IMG/VR virus record: IMGVR_UViG_3300020157_000001
Span: 1 to 64,000 of that record
DNA from: a virus
Strand: one strand, 5' to 3'
Length of the DNA: 64,000 nucleotides
The translations under genes and the position numbers were made by a program. The notes below the pieces were generated by a model. That model made no database searches. It was not told where the DNA came from and saw nothing but the letters and a program-made list of their open reading frames with translations. Shown piece after piece: positions 6,037-14,130 of this stretch; position 1 is the first letter of the stretch, and the number at the start of each line of letters is the position of its first letter.

Positions 6037-6380
6037 ACATCAACGACCAACCAATCATCGTGACCAACCTCACAGAAGAGGAGGCCAGCAGCGTATACCA
6101 CTACTTCCACCGCAAGTTCGGGTGGGGAGGCTACCACTTCGACTCAAGCGACATTGCGTCAGCGTGGGAATATCAGCAAGAGGTATACAACAACGGCCTA
6201 GTTGCTGGCGGTGAAGCCCCCATTCGGGACATCACCGAAGAAGACATCGACAACATGCTCATCACTCGCGACTGGGTCAAATACCTGCCCGACGCACTTG
6301 GGTTAGAGGGAGGCCAGTTGGTGCAAGAAATGGTAGAGGGATACATCAACGAGATCACAAAGAAAGAGGCACAGCAATGA
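6033..6380 (+). CDS. Hypothetical protein, 115 residues
   Basis: GTG start in a GTGA overlap with SD AAGGAG. Acidic, with Tyr/Trp-rich N-terminal half and a helical C-terminus. No family recognised. Confidence 0.6.
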   Translation: MNINDQPIIVTNLTEEEASSVYHYFHRKFGWGGYHFDSSDIASAWEYQQEVYNNGLVAGGEAPIRDITEEDIDNMLITRDWVKYLPDALGLEGGQLVQEMVEGYINEITKKEAQQ

Positions 6381-6619
6381 TTCATCACATCGAAGTAGTC
6401 ACGGTGGTACACCACAAGTACATCATGACGGTGGATACCGATCAGCCACTCTGCACCGTGGAGGAGATCATCAGGGGCATCAATCCACGCAATCTTCACC
6501 ACTCATACGAAATCGCCAGAGCCATTGATAATGTCGTCAGCGGTGACGGCGATCAGACGCGTGGCAAAGAATACGAAACCGAAGTCGAAGGCATCTACAT
6601 CCAAGGAGACAAGCAATGA
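6377..6619 (+). CDS. Hypothetical protein, 80 residues
   Basis: Starts at ATGA. His-rich start and several beta-strand-like segments; no motif. Ends at an ATGA overlap. Confidence 0.55.
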   Translation: MIHHIEVVTVVHHKYIMTVDTDQPLCTVEEIIRGINPRNLHHSYEIARAIDNVVSGDGDQTRGKEYETEVEGIYIQGDKQ

Positions 6620-6843
6620 GAGAAGTTAGATCGACAAACAGAAAGGCAATCATGCCCCACCAATTCATGCAACTCATCGACGACTTCATGGACGAGATGC
6701 TTGAGAACTACCCACTCTCAACACTCGGCCAAGACTACGACGGGCAGCTCGTTATCTATACAGGCTTGCTTCTTGACCCAACCGACGCCGACAAGGTCAT
6801 CCCCTTCGATGAAGAGGATGACTTTCCAGAGGGGGAATCATGA
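6616..6843 (+). CDS. Hypothetical acidic protein, 75 residues
   Basis: Starts at ATGA with SD AAGGAGA. The C-terminal 15 residues are strongly acidic (DEEDDFPEGES). No family recognised. Confidence 0.55.
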   Translation: MREVRSTNRKAIMPHQFMQLIDDFMDEMLENYPLSTLGQDYDGQLVIYTGLLLDPTDADKVIPFDEEDDFPEGES

Positions 6844-7262
6844 CCACCACCCGACAAGCAGAGTTCATCTGCTCCCTCGTAGAGGCAAGGTATCGCACCC
6901 TAGGGTGCGATACCTTGGACGAGGCGGTAGCCAAGGTGTTAGCGCAGGCTGACCTCTTGGACACCAAGGCAGCAAGCATCCTCATCGACCGAATCAAGAG
7001 TTTGCCGCCCGACCCCGATAACGATATGCCCGCTAAGGTCGCCGCATCGGTCAAGAACGGTCGTAACAGCCGCAGCCAGCCGTGTGTTGATTGCAACACA
7101 ATCGTAAATGCCGGTGAGGGTTACTACTACCTCAACAATGGCAAATGGGATATCGTGCATAAGATCGACCAGTGTGTCGAAGCGCACCTCGCCCCCTCTC
7201 TTGAGGCTGGCTACGGCAAGGTGTGTGCTGGTAACAACGGTTGGCCGTGGGGCGCAAAGTGA
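6840..7262 (+). CDS. Two-part phage protein: helical domain plus Cys/His zinc-like domain
   Basis: 140 residues. The first half follows the pattern TTTRQAEFI-x2-L ... TLDEA ... ASILIDRIKSL, as in small DUF3072-like domains common in actinophages. The second half has C-x2-C (PCVDC), GEGYYYL, a GKW-x-IVHK segment and a further Cys, consistent with a small zinc domain. Function unknown. A 30-bp perfect palindrome lies within codons 16-26. Ends at a GTGA junction. Confidence 0.6.
   Translation: MTTTRQAEFICSLVEARYRTLGCDTLDEAVAKVLAQADLLDTKAASILIDRIKSLPPDPDNDMPAKVAASVKNGRNSRSQPCVDCNTIVNAGEGYYYLNNGKWDIVHKIDQCVEAHLAPSLEAGYGKVCAGNNGWPWGAK
6887..6916 (+). repeat. Perfect 30-bp palindrome within a gene
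   Basis: AAGGTATCGCACCC is followed at once by its exact reverse complement, centred on CTAG with no spacer. It is encoded within the helical domain of the surrounding gene. Coding sequence rarely carries such a long perfect palindrome by chance. Confidence 0.85.
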
Positions 7263-7582
7263 CCGCATTCTCACCAACGCCAACGTCATTCATTGTCTTA
7301 GGAATAGTTGGATTCATACTATTCATAGGGGTATGGGTATTCGCATTCTCCGTGGCTAAGCACAAAGAGAATCAGATGACACCTGAAGAACTTGATGCTG
7401 CGTCACCATTAGGTATCAAACCCAGTCAAATGGTGGCAGCAGCATTCGTAGTGAGCACGATCTACTCAACTAATCAATGGTCGAAGCAAGACAAGATTCG
7501 CCATGAGAAGATGATTGCACTAAGAGAAGCACAAAGTGAACAGCAACACTCTGACCCGTTCGGGTCTAGCGGCCGCTACTAG
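7259..7582 (+). CDS. Membrane-anchored hypothetical protein, 107 residues
   Basis: GTG start in a GTGA overlap, consistent with neighbours. Residues about 10-34 are a hydrophobic span (SFIVLGIVGFILFIGVWVFA), followed by a cytoplasm-like charged region and a second weaker hydrophobic patch (MVAAAFVVSTIY). No family recognised. Confidence 0.6.
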   Translation: MTAFSPTPTSFIVLGIVGFILFIGVWVFAFSVAKHKENQMTPEELDAASPLGIKPSQMVAAAFVVSTIYSTNQWSKQDKIRHEKMIALREAQSEQQHSDPFGSSGRY

Positions 7583-7583
7583 C

Positions 7584-7602
7584 AATAAAGTAATACTTTA
7601 CT
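7584..7602 (+). promoter_or_regulatory. Dyad ahead of SNF2 helicase gene
   Basis: AATAAAGTAATACTTTACT, one base from the full symmetric form. It lies just after the upstream stop, and ACTCAACAACAAGGAG follows before the GTG at 7622. This copy is intergenic. Confidence 0.65.
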
Positions 7603-7621
7603 CAACAACAAGGAGCATAAC

Positions 7622-9151
7622 GTGTCAGTATTAGATGACCTGTTTGCAGGTCTTACCCCAGCAACCGCTGCTACCACAACGGTTGCCACTCAACTCGCAG
7701 TGCCTAAGTTGGCACTCCCACTCAAAGACTTCCAAGAGGAAGCAGTAGAGCACGCTCTACGAGATACCGCCAACCATGGCTACGCATACCTCGCCCTAGA
7801 CATGGGGCTTGGCAAGACACCATGTGGTCTGGCTATCGCTGCTGCCTCAGTAGCCGCAGGCCAACGACCTGTGCTGGTAGTCGTGCCACCATCGCTTCGC
7901 ATCAACTGGAAGCGTGAGGCTGCTAAGTTCACGCCATGGCTGACAGTCGAAACAATCCAAGGCACTCGCCCCGAAGCTGGAGTTTCCAGCCTGCCCGATG
8001 CCGACGTGCTTATCATCGGCTCATCTTCGCTAATGCCTGCCAAAGCTACCAAGGCTGATATCGCTGCTGGTGTTAGAGCGCCTATCGGCTGGTATGACCT
8101 GATGAAGGGCAACATCAAGGGCTTCATCGTTGACGAGGCTCACTTCTTTAAGAATAAGTCGGGGCGCACTAAAGCCTTGAGGGATATCGCTTCCACGACT
8201 ACTGGTATCCGAGTGCTGATGAGCGGCACCCCCACTCCCAACGGTCGCCATGAGGAGCTTGCCAATCAGATTCATATGCTGGGGCGCAAGGCATGGAATG
8301 ACATTGGTGGCGAGGGCGTGTTCTGGACACGCTATGCGCCCCAACACTCATCTGGCTACGGTCGTACAAGTGACGAGTCTGTTGCTCTGTACGAGGCAAT
8401 GACAGCCTCTTGGTACTTCCGTCGCCTCCGTGGTGATGTCATCGAACTACCCAACAAGGGGCGCTCAATGCTTGCCATTGAGGGTCGTGGTGCGGCTGTC
8501 AGTGCATACAAGCGTGCCGAGAAAGACCTCATCTCATGGCTAAAGTCCGAGGGTAAGGATGCCCGTGGTGCTGCAAGGGCTGAGGCTCTTGTTCGTTTGA
8601 CCACTCTACGTCGCCTAGCTGGTGAGGCTAAGGTGCAGGCTGTAGTAAGCCATGTCAAAGATCTGCTTGACGAGGAATCGGGTGGGGTGTTCGTGGTAGC
8701 CGAACACCGCAATGTGATGGACGGCCTCTTGATGGGGCTGTCATCACACCACCCGACCTCAATCGAAGGTGGCATGAGTGACAAGGAGAAGCAGTGGAAC
8801 ATTGACGAGTTCACATCAGGCCGTAGCCGTGTGCTCGTTGGTCAGATCGTTGCCGCTGGCGTGGGACTCACGCTGCACGGTGATGGTAGGAACCGCCGTG
8901 AGGTTGTTGTCCAACTCCCTTGGACTCCAGCCGCCCTCATGCAAGTAGAAGATCGTCTCCACCGCATTGGCCAGACCAAGGATGTGGAGATCGAAGTGTG
9001 CCTAGCAGCAATCGAAGGCACACTCACCATAGACGAACGTCTGTGGGCAATGCTGGAAGCCAAAGCATTCAGCGCATCGTCCATCACCGATGGTGAGGGA
9101 CAGTTCCTACTAGAAGAAGTACAGGGCGAGTTACTTGACTCGTACCGCTAA
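7622..9151 (+). CDS. SNF2/HepA-type DNA helicase or translocase
   Basis: 509 residues from GTG with SD AAGGAG. Helicase superfamily 2 motifs are in order: Walker A MGLGKT (61-66), VVVPPSL (motif Ia region), DEAH (171-174), SGTP (201-204), and a motif VI region near 440-455 (QVEDRLHRIGQ). The HRIGQ form is typical of SNF2 proteins. It should be an ATP-driven double-strand DNA translocase acting in replication, recombination or transcription remodelling. A second helicase of this type is encoded at 35541-37082. Confidence 0.9.
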   Translation: MSVLDDLFAGLTPATAATTTVATQLAVPKLALPLKDFQEEAVEHALRDTANHGYAYLALDMGLGKTPCGLAIAAASVAAGQRPVLVVVPPSLRINWKREAAKFTPWLTVETIQGTRPEAGVSSLPDADVLIIGSSSLMPAKATKADIAAGVRAPIGWYDLMKGNIKGFIVDEAHFFKNKSGRTKALRDIASTTTGIRVLMSGTPTPNGRHEELANQIHMLGRKAWNDIGGEGVFWTRYAPQHSSGYGRTSDESVALYEAMTASWYFRRLRGDVIELPNKGRSMLAIEGRGAAVSAYKRAEKDLISWLKSEGKDARGAARAEALVRLTTLRRLAGEAKVQAVVSHVKDLLDEESGGVFVVAEHRNVMDGLLMGLSSHHPTSIEGGMSDKEKQWNIDEFTSGRSRVLVGQIVAAGVGLTLHGDGRNRREVVVQLPWTPAALMQVEDRLHRIGQTKDVEIEVCLAAIEGTLTIDERLWAMLEAKAFSASSITDGEGQFLLEEVQGELLDSYR

Positions 9152-9153
9152 CC

Positions 9154-9170
9154 AATAAAGTAATACTTTA
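9154..9170 (+). promoter_or_regulatory. Dyad downstream of the helicase gene
   Basis: AATAAAGTAATACTTTA, then CTCAACAACAACCACAACC and AACAAGGAG before the ATG at 9206. Intergenic. Confidence 0.65.
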
Positions 9171-9205
9171 CTCAACAACAACCACAACCAAACAAGGAGT
9201 TCGCA

Positions 9206-9838
9206 ATGACAAGCTGGTGTATCAATAACTTAGAAGTCATATCCGATGAGGCCACTCGTAAGAGCATCCTCGCAACAGTAACAACTGTGCCGCCAACTGT
9301 TGACGGTATCAACAACGAGGGTCAGGAGGCATACATCTTTCAGAACCTGCTCCCTTGCCCAACTCGCCCAGAAGCTGATGAAATGGACGGATACTATTGG
9401 AGGATTGCCAACTGGGGAACTAAGTGGGCTGACAACAACACAGAGATCACAAGCATGTCAGACGACGACCTTCAGTTCGTCTTCAGCACAGCATGGTCGC
9501 CCCCCTGTGCAGGTATCCAGAACATCTCCAAGAACTACCCAGATGCTCACTTCATCCTGACATGGGAATCCAGCGAGGATTGCTACATGGGCGGTGCTGT
9601 CTACAAGGCTGGCGAGACTCTTCACGAAGTGACCATCGAAGGGGACGATTACCCTCAGTTCGACGGGGACTTCGCCAGTGAAGAAGACGCTGACTCGTAC
9701 CAAAAGTACGCCGACGACATGTGCGATCTTCGTGACCGCATCCAAACCGAACTGTGGGAAGTAACCCAAGACAACGACGAAGGTTGCGGTAAGTGGGGCT
9801 GCAAGGACTGCTACCCCGATGACGAGGTGACACAATGA
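9206..9838 (+). CDS. Api92-like ferredoxin-fold domain protein
   Basis: 210 residues. Begins MTSWCINNLEV, continues with NLLPCP, a W-x-NWGTKW segment and F-x-TAWSPPC...I, then a WESSEDC segment. This matches the layout of Api92-like proteins (DUF1281 family) found in plasmids and phages, whose biochemical role is unknown. The C-terminus adds an acidic tail with a CGKWGCKDC cluster. Coupled by ATGA to the next gene. Confidence 0.65.
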   Translation: MTSWCINNLEVISDEATRKSILATVTTVPPTVDGINNEGQEAYIFQNLLPCPTRPEADEMDGYYWRIANWGTKWADNNTEITSMSDDDLQFVFSTAWSPPCAGIQNISKNYPDAHFILTWESSEDCYMGGAVYKAGETLHEVTIEGDDYPQFDGDFASEEDADSYQKYADDMCDLRDRIQTELWEVTQDNDEGCGKWGCKDCYPDDEVTQ

Positions 9839-10032
9839 CCAACGTCGCTAAGCAATGGATAGTCGTGTTCGGTAGTCCCATCGACGGGCTACGTTTCCAC
9901 GGTCCTTTCGTAGACACAGCATGTGCCTGTGATTACGCAGACAACGTGCGAGATGAACACGGCGAGTTCGGGGAATACTGGATCGCCCCGATAGAAGTCC
10001 TTCCCCATACGGCATGGACGTACACCAGCTAG
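9835..10032 (+). CDS. Hypothetical protein, 65 residues
   Basis: Starts at ATGA. Beta-rich, with two Cys separated by one residue (CAC). No family recognised. It is the last gene before a strong terminator. Confidence 0.6.
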   Translation: MTNVAKQWIVVFGSPIDGLRFHGPFVDTACACDYADNVRDEHGEFGEYWIAPIEVLPHTAWTYTS

Positions 10033-10059
10033 TAACCGTGACATAAGTCACATATATAT

Positions 10060-10095
10060 GAGGGGGTATGGCTTGACTGTCATACCCCCTCTTTG
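10060..10095 (+). terminator. Rho-independent terminator
   Basis: GAGGGGGTATG (10060-10070) pairs perfectly with CATACCCCCTC (10081-10091) around a 10-base loop, then CTTTG. It separates the early small-gene block from the MoxR/VWA pair. Confidence 0.75.
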
Positions 10096-10101
10096 TAATA
10101 C
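10073..10101 (+). promoter_or_regulatory. Candidate sigma-70-type promoter overlapping the terminator
   Basis: TTGACT at 10073-10078 (in the terminator loop), a 17-base spacer, and TAATAC at 10096-10101. The -10 lies in GTAATACTG, a partial copy of the dyad core. It would drive the MoxR gene. Confidence 0.5.
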
Positions 10102-10146
10102 TGACCTCTCAACAAGTTCTCTACAACAACAAACAGGAGCAATACC

Positions 10147-11454
10147 ATGGCTAACGCCTCAGCCCTTCGTAAGGGTATGCAAGTAACAGTAACATCCGGT
10201 GTGTACGGTGGCCGTAAGGCAACCGTCATTGACCCAACCGTCATCCCCGACGGTGACCCAAGCGGCCTCCAGCGCCGCATCCTCATTGAGATCGAAGACA
10301 TCGGTGAGACTCACATCTTGCCCCGTCTCATCGACATCGGTGACTCCGTGGCAACTCGTCGTACCGACAAGGATATGGCTGCTCTTCGTACCGACCAGTA
10401 CGAGGAATTTGCGGGGCGCAGTGCCAACCGTGTCTTCCTTGAGAAAGCAGAAGCTATCACCGACCCAATGGACAATGCGCTGGATGTCTTCCGTCCAAGC
10501 CGTGACGTTCTCAAGCGTTTCGTTAGTCGTACGGTGGCTGGCGGTATGACTGACCTTGAGTACCTGCTCGCCATTCGTGACGACCGTAACAGCGATGGGT
10601 ACAGCCCCAACGTGGCATTCGTTGGTGAGACTCAATCAGGCAAGACCATGCTGGTGCAAGCGCTCGCTGTTCTTGCTGCCGACCGTGACGGTCTTCCCAA
10701 GCCATACCCAGTGTTCACACTCAACGGCTCGTCTGGCATCTCGTCTTACGAGTTGTATGGTCAGACCACTGCTGTAGAAGTCAACGGGGGCGAGACACTC
10801 GTATGGATGGAGGGTCTTGTGCCCATGGCACTCAAGTGCGGTGGCTTCCTCTACCTTGACGAGTTTAACGCTGTGCCACCATCACAGGCTGTCGCTATCC
10901 ACCCCATCACTGACGACCGTCGTGAGTTCACCAACTACCAGCGTGCAGTCCCCGATGGTCACAATGGGTTCCGTCCAGAGATCGTCAAGGCTCATAAGAA
11001 CTTATGGGTTCTTACCACTATCAACCCCGGTTACAAGGGGTTGCAGACGTTCTCTGAGGCATTGACCAACCGTTTCGTGTGGTTGGAGTGGGACTACGAC
11101 GAAGAGGTTGAGAAGATTCTCATCCCATCCGTCACCGTTCGTATGATCGGTGAGGCGTTGCGTACACTGCGTGCTCATCGTTCGATCACCGTGCCAGTCG
11201 GTACGTCTGCCTTGCAGAAGCTCAATAATAGCTGTGCCCGATATGGCGTGGACAACGCTGTGTGGAGCTTCACCGCTATGTTCCCACCGAACGAGCGCCC
11301 CAAGGTGACAGCTACCTTGGAAGCACGTGGCTTCCTTGACCTGCTCAAGCAAGAGTTCCCCGACGAAGATCGCATCTTTAAGGGTGCTGTTCCTACTCCG
11401 GTAGTCGAAGAAGAAGAAGCCAAGTCACAGCTTGACTGGCAACCAGCGTTCTGA
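10147..11454 (+). CDS. MoxR/CobS-type AAA+ ATPase
   Basis: 435 residues, SD CAGGAG. An N-terminal KOW or SH3-like segment (residues 10-30, GMQVTVTSGVYGGRK) precedes a AAA+ module. Walker A is GETQSGKT (160-167), Walker B FLYLDEFN (234-241), sensor TTINP (290-294), and an arginine-finger-like EALTNRF (304-310). MoxR ATPases act as chaperone-like remodelers with a VWA partner, and the next gene encodes exactly such a protein. In cobalamin synthesis the same pair forms CobS/CobT, but no cobalamin genes are present. A phage-specific remodelling role is more likely. Confidence 0.85.
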   Translation: MANASALRKGMQVTVTSGVYGGRKATVIDPTVIPDGDPSGLQRRILIEIEDIGETHILPRLIDIGDSVATRRTDKDMAALRTDQYEEFAGRSANRVFLEKAEAITDPMDNALDVFRPSRDVLKRFVSRTVAGGMTDLEYLLAIRDDRNSDGYSPNVAFVGETQSGKTMLVQALAVLAADRDGLPKPYPVFTLNGSSGISSYELYGQTTAVEVNGGETLVWMEGLVPMALKCGGFLYLDEFNAVPPSQAVAIHPITDDRREFTNYQRAVPDGHNGFRPEIVKAHKNLWVLTTINPGYKGLQTFSEALTNRFVWLEWDYDEEVEKILIPSVTVRMIGEALRTLRAHRSITVPVGTSALQKLNNSCARYGVDNAVWSFTAMFPPNERPKVTATLEARGFLDLLKQEFPDEDRIFKGAVPTPVVEEEEAKSQLDWQPAF

Positions 11455-11462
11455 CCTAGCCA

Positions 11463-11505
11463 ATGAGATGAGTGAGTCAAGTATTACTTGACTCACTCAT
11501 CTCAT
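11463..11505 (+). promoter_or_regulatory. Long dyad hairpin ahead of the VWA gene
   Basis: Perfect 20-bp arms (ATGAGATGAGTGAGTCAAGT) around loop ATT. The core is AAGTATTACTT, the complement of the usual form. A CAACAACAACAACA tract and GAGGAGG follow before the ATG at 11562. The arms differ wholly from those at 192-1635, only the core being kept. Confidence 0.75.
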
Positions 11506-11561
11506 CAATGTTACGTTCTCATCAACAACAACAACAACAACAACAGCAGAGGAGGCCAATC

Positions 11562-13685
11562 ATGGCCAAGCAAGATACCAACAACAACTACAAAGCCAAG
11601 CGGGGCTTAGGAGGCGCAGTCACTCGTCAGCGCCGCCGAGCCGCAGATGGAGTTCGCGCCGACAAGGATGCGTTCTGGGCAAGCAACAGGAATGCTGCCA
11701 TTGACGAGCTAGCTCGCAATCAACGAGAGTTTGAGAACCGTGCCGAGATGCTTCGCAAGCGCTTCATCCGTGGCATCTTTAACTCCACTATCTCCAACTC
11801 AACAGCCGTGACACGTTCACGTGGCTTGACCGCAAGCGTCAGAGCACACGTGACCGAAAACTGGTACGGATTCAGCGCTTACACTGACTTCTCTTCTATC
11901 ACCATCAACTGGCCTGAGAAGATGCTCCCTAAGAGCGACACCGATCACAGCGCAGTGTTGGACTCCATTGCTCAGATTCGTGGAGTGTACTTCCACGAAG
12001 AGGGGCACATTCGCTACACGGTTCCATTCACTCAAGTGTCAAACTCAGTCTATAACTCAGCGCAACCACCCGAGTACAGTGACTATGTGCTAGTCAAGAC
12101 TTGGAACATCTTGGAAGATCAGCGCATGGAGTGTGCAGTAGTTGCAGACGTGCCCCGTATGGCTACCTACTTCACTCCAATGGCTCTCAAGATTCTCCTA
12201 CAGCGTGACACCCCCATTCCAAGCAACGATCTCCGCAGGGCATATATCTTGGTGGCCGGTCGTACCTACCTTGCCGCCAACGTCCGTCAAGAGTGTGCAA
12301 ACGGATTCGACAAGCTGTGCGATGGTTACAACGTACCGAACGGTGCTGCTACTTGGTTTGATATTGTTAGCCGGTATAAGGCAGCAGTAACCAATGCTGA
12401 TCTGTACTCCATCATTGTCGAAGCTCATAAGTTCCTCTGGAGCATCAACGACACGACAGGTGATGGGTACGGCAACGGTGACCACACTAGGCAACGTGAG
12501 AACCCCAACGCAACGCCTGACAAGGGTGCCACCCCCACTGACCCATCGGATGCTCCATCAGATACTACTGATAAGGGTGACGCAGACGATGGTGATGCCG
12601 GTAACGGTGACGCAGACGATGGTGACGCAGACGATGGTGATGCCAAGGGTGACGGTGATGCCAAGGGTGACGGTGATGGTGATGGTGATGCCAGCGACGA
12701 CAATGACTCCAGCCCCTCACCTACCAAGGATACCTACGGTGATGATTCCGGCAAGCCCGTCGAACGTCGTGACGGGGAAGAGCGTGAGGCTCCAACCTCG
12801 TTGCCAGACGGTAGTCAGTCCAACCACGGTGACGGCTCGCATGTCTTCAACAAGGATGCCATTACACAGGCTATCGAAGAAGCTATCGCTGGTGCTGACA
12901 GTGCTGCTCATAATGACACCGAGGTTCTTGACATCTTTGAGAACCTTGGCGAATACGACACGACCTCATCGCTTCCTGAGTACGACGGCTATGTAATAGA
13001 CATGACAGATGCAGAACTGAGCCATGCCAATGACATCACTGTCGGTATCCAGAACGCCCTTGAGACGTACGTGTCAGCGTCGTCACCTCAATGGAGGACT
13101 CACCAAGAGCGGGGGGCTATCCAGCCTCTCCAGTACCGTACCAAGGAGATCGGCTCGCAAGAGTTCCATCGGTACCTTGAGGGTAACGGTAACACTGGTC
13201 TGGACTTGCATGTGTCCATCTTGGCTGATGCGAGTGGCAGCATGGGGTACCACATGACCGAGCTTAGCCAGTTCATGTACGCTGCGAGAAATGCTTGCGA
13301 GTCATTAGGTATCGGTATCACTCAGTCGCTATGGTCATCCGAAGGTCAGAACTACCGCATCTGGAGTTCGGGGCCTAAGCCAGAAGTGTTCCCTGCCATG
13401 GGCGGTACAGAACCCACCATGGCGTTAGATGACCTAGCTACCCACAACCCAGAGGGTGCAAACAATCACCTTGTGTTGGTCTTCACCGATGGTGAATGGT
13501 CATATGAGTTCCCTAGCCTCGCTAGGTGGTCAGCCCCCGGTCGTAGCATCATGTTCATCCGGTACGGTGGTAACTCTGATAAGAGCATGGGCGCTGATAC
13601 TCATATCAGCATCAATAGGGTCAGTGAGCTAGGTGAGCAGTTGACCTACGGCATCAGCGACGTGCTAGCCTCGTCTAGTCACTAA
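11562..13685 (+). CDS. CobT-like VWA domain protein with HExxH motif
   Basis: 707 residues. The ATG is chosen for its SD; an earlier in-frame start would run through the hairpin and a Gln run. Residues 145-149 are HEEGH and 183-188 ILEDQR, the HExxH plus ED-R arrangement of VWA-linked metallopeptidase-like proteins. About 340-386 is an acidic low-complexity linker of Gly-Asp-Ala repeats. The C-terminal VWA domain has the MIDAS motif DASGSM (about 556), GGTEPT and FTDGEW (about 641). It is the expected partner of the MoxR ATPase upstream. Whether the HExxH site is catalytic is not known. Confidence 0.85.
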   Translation: MAKQDTNNNYKAKRGLGGAVTRQRRRAADGVRADKDAFWASNRNAAIDELARNQREFENRAEMLRKRFIRGIFNSTISNSTAVTRSRGLTASVRAHVTENWYGFSAYTDFSSITINWPEKMLPKSDTDHSAVLDSIAQIRGVYFHEEGHIRYTVPFTQVSNSVYNSAQPPEYSDYVLVKTWNILEDQRMECAVVADVPRMATYFTPMALKILLQRDTPIPSNDLRRAYILVAGRTYLAANVRQECANGFDKLCDGYNVPNGAATWFDIVSRYKAAVTNADLYSIIVEAHKFLWSINDTTGDGYGNGDHTRQRENPNATPDKGATPTDPSDAPSDTTDKGDADDGDAGNGDADDGDADDGDAKGDGDAKGDGDGDGDASDDNDSSPSPTKDTYGDDSGKPVERRDGEEREAPTSLPDGSQSNHGDGSHVFNKDAITQAIEEAIAGADSAAHNDTEVLDIFENLGEYDTTSSLPEYDGYVIDMTDAELSHANDITVGIQNALETYVSASSPQWRTHQERGAIQPLQYRTKEIGSQEFHRYLEGNGNTGLDLHVSILADASGSMGYHMTELSQFMYAARNACESLGIGITQSLWSSEGQNYRIWSSGPKPEVFPAMGGTEPTMALDDLATHNPEGANNHLVLVFTDGEWSYEFPSLARWSAPGRSIMFIRYGGNSDKSMGADTHISINRVSELGEQLTYGISDVLASSSH
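12580..12710 (+). repeat. Gly-Asp-Ala coding repeat
   Basis: Degenerate short repeats (GGTGACGCAGACGAT and GGTGATGCCAAGGGT types) encode the acidic linker of the VWA protein. Such repeats change length easily. Confidence 0.7.
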
Positions 13686-13780
13686 ATAGTCTCCCTCTGG
13701 GGCGTGGGAACGGTGGAGTTGTTGCTGCCTAGTACCTGCCTCAGGGGGATGCCCCTCTTATATCTATGAAGGAATATGAA

Positions 13781-13927
13781 ATGATTATCAAATCAAGCAA
13801 ACTACACAAGAAGCACAAGTATGAGTCATGCACTCTCTGCGGACAAGAGTTCACCATTGGCACTTGGACAAAGAGAATCAACAACAGGCATGACGAATGC
13901 CCACCTACACAAGAAGGAGAATCATAA
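13781..13927 (+). CDS. Small zinc-finger-like protein, 48 residues
   Basis: ATG chosen for SD AAGGA seven bases upstream; an in-frame ATG at 13766 is the alternative. Basic N-terminus (KLHKKHK), then C-x2-C (CTLC), and later H-x3-C (HDEC), a classic C2HC zinc-finger spacing. Probably nucleic acid binding. Ends in a TAATG junction. The preceding 95 bases hold only a weak AGGGG/CCCCT hairpin. Confidence 0.6.
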   Translation: MIIKSSKLHKKHKYESCTLCGQEFTIGTWTKRINNRHDECPPTQEGES

Positions 13928-14130
13928 TGAACACATCCGCAACCGACCTCACCAACGCAGCCGACCGCTGCGATGCCGCCGATGAAGCCGTCCGCTCCGC
14001 ACGTTTGGTTCGTGACTCAGCAGAGGACGCATACAAGCTTGCCTGCCGCCTCTACAAAGATGCGCGTGAAGCGGCAAGCGCCGCAAACAAGGCGTACTTC
14101 CACACAGCGAACGGCGTTGTTGGCAAGTGA
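13927..14130 (+). CDS. Ala-rich helical protein, 67 residues
   Basis: Starts at TAATG with SD AAGGAG. Composed of Ala, Asp and Arg repeats (AADRCDAADEAVRSAR), predicted one long helix. Related in composition to the Ala-rich genes at 5472 and 14344. Function unknown. Confidence 0.55.
   Translation: MNTSATDLTNAADRCDAADEAVRSARLVRDSAEDAYKLACRLYKDAREAASAANKAYFHTANGVVGK

Noticed and set aside
9135-9166. TTGACT with TAATAC in the dyad as a promoter
   Set aside because: The spacing is 20 bases, and other dyads have no -35 at the right distance, so the dyad is not simply a -10 element.
12394-12996. 200-codon open frame inside the VWA gene
   Set aside because: Low-complexity shadow of the Gly-Asp repeats; no SD and wrong position for an operon of overlapping genes.
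13743-13760. AGGGG/CCCCT hairpin after the VWA gene as terminator
   Set aside because: Five base pairs only and a poor T tract; mentioned but not called.
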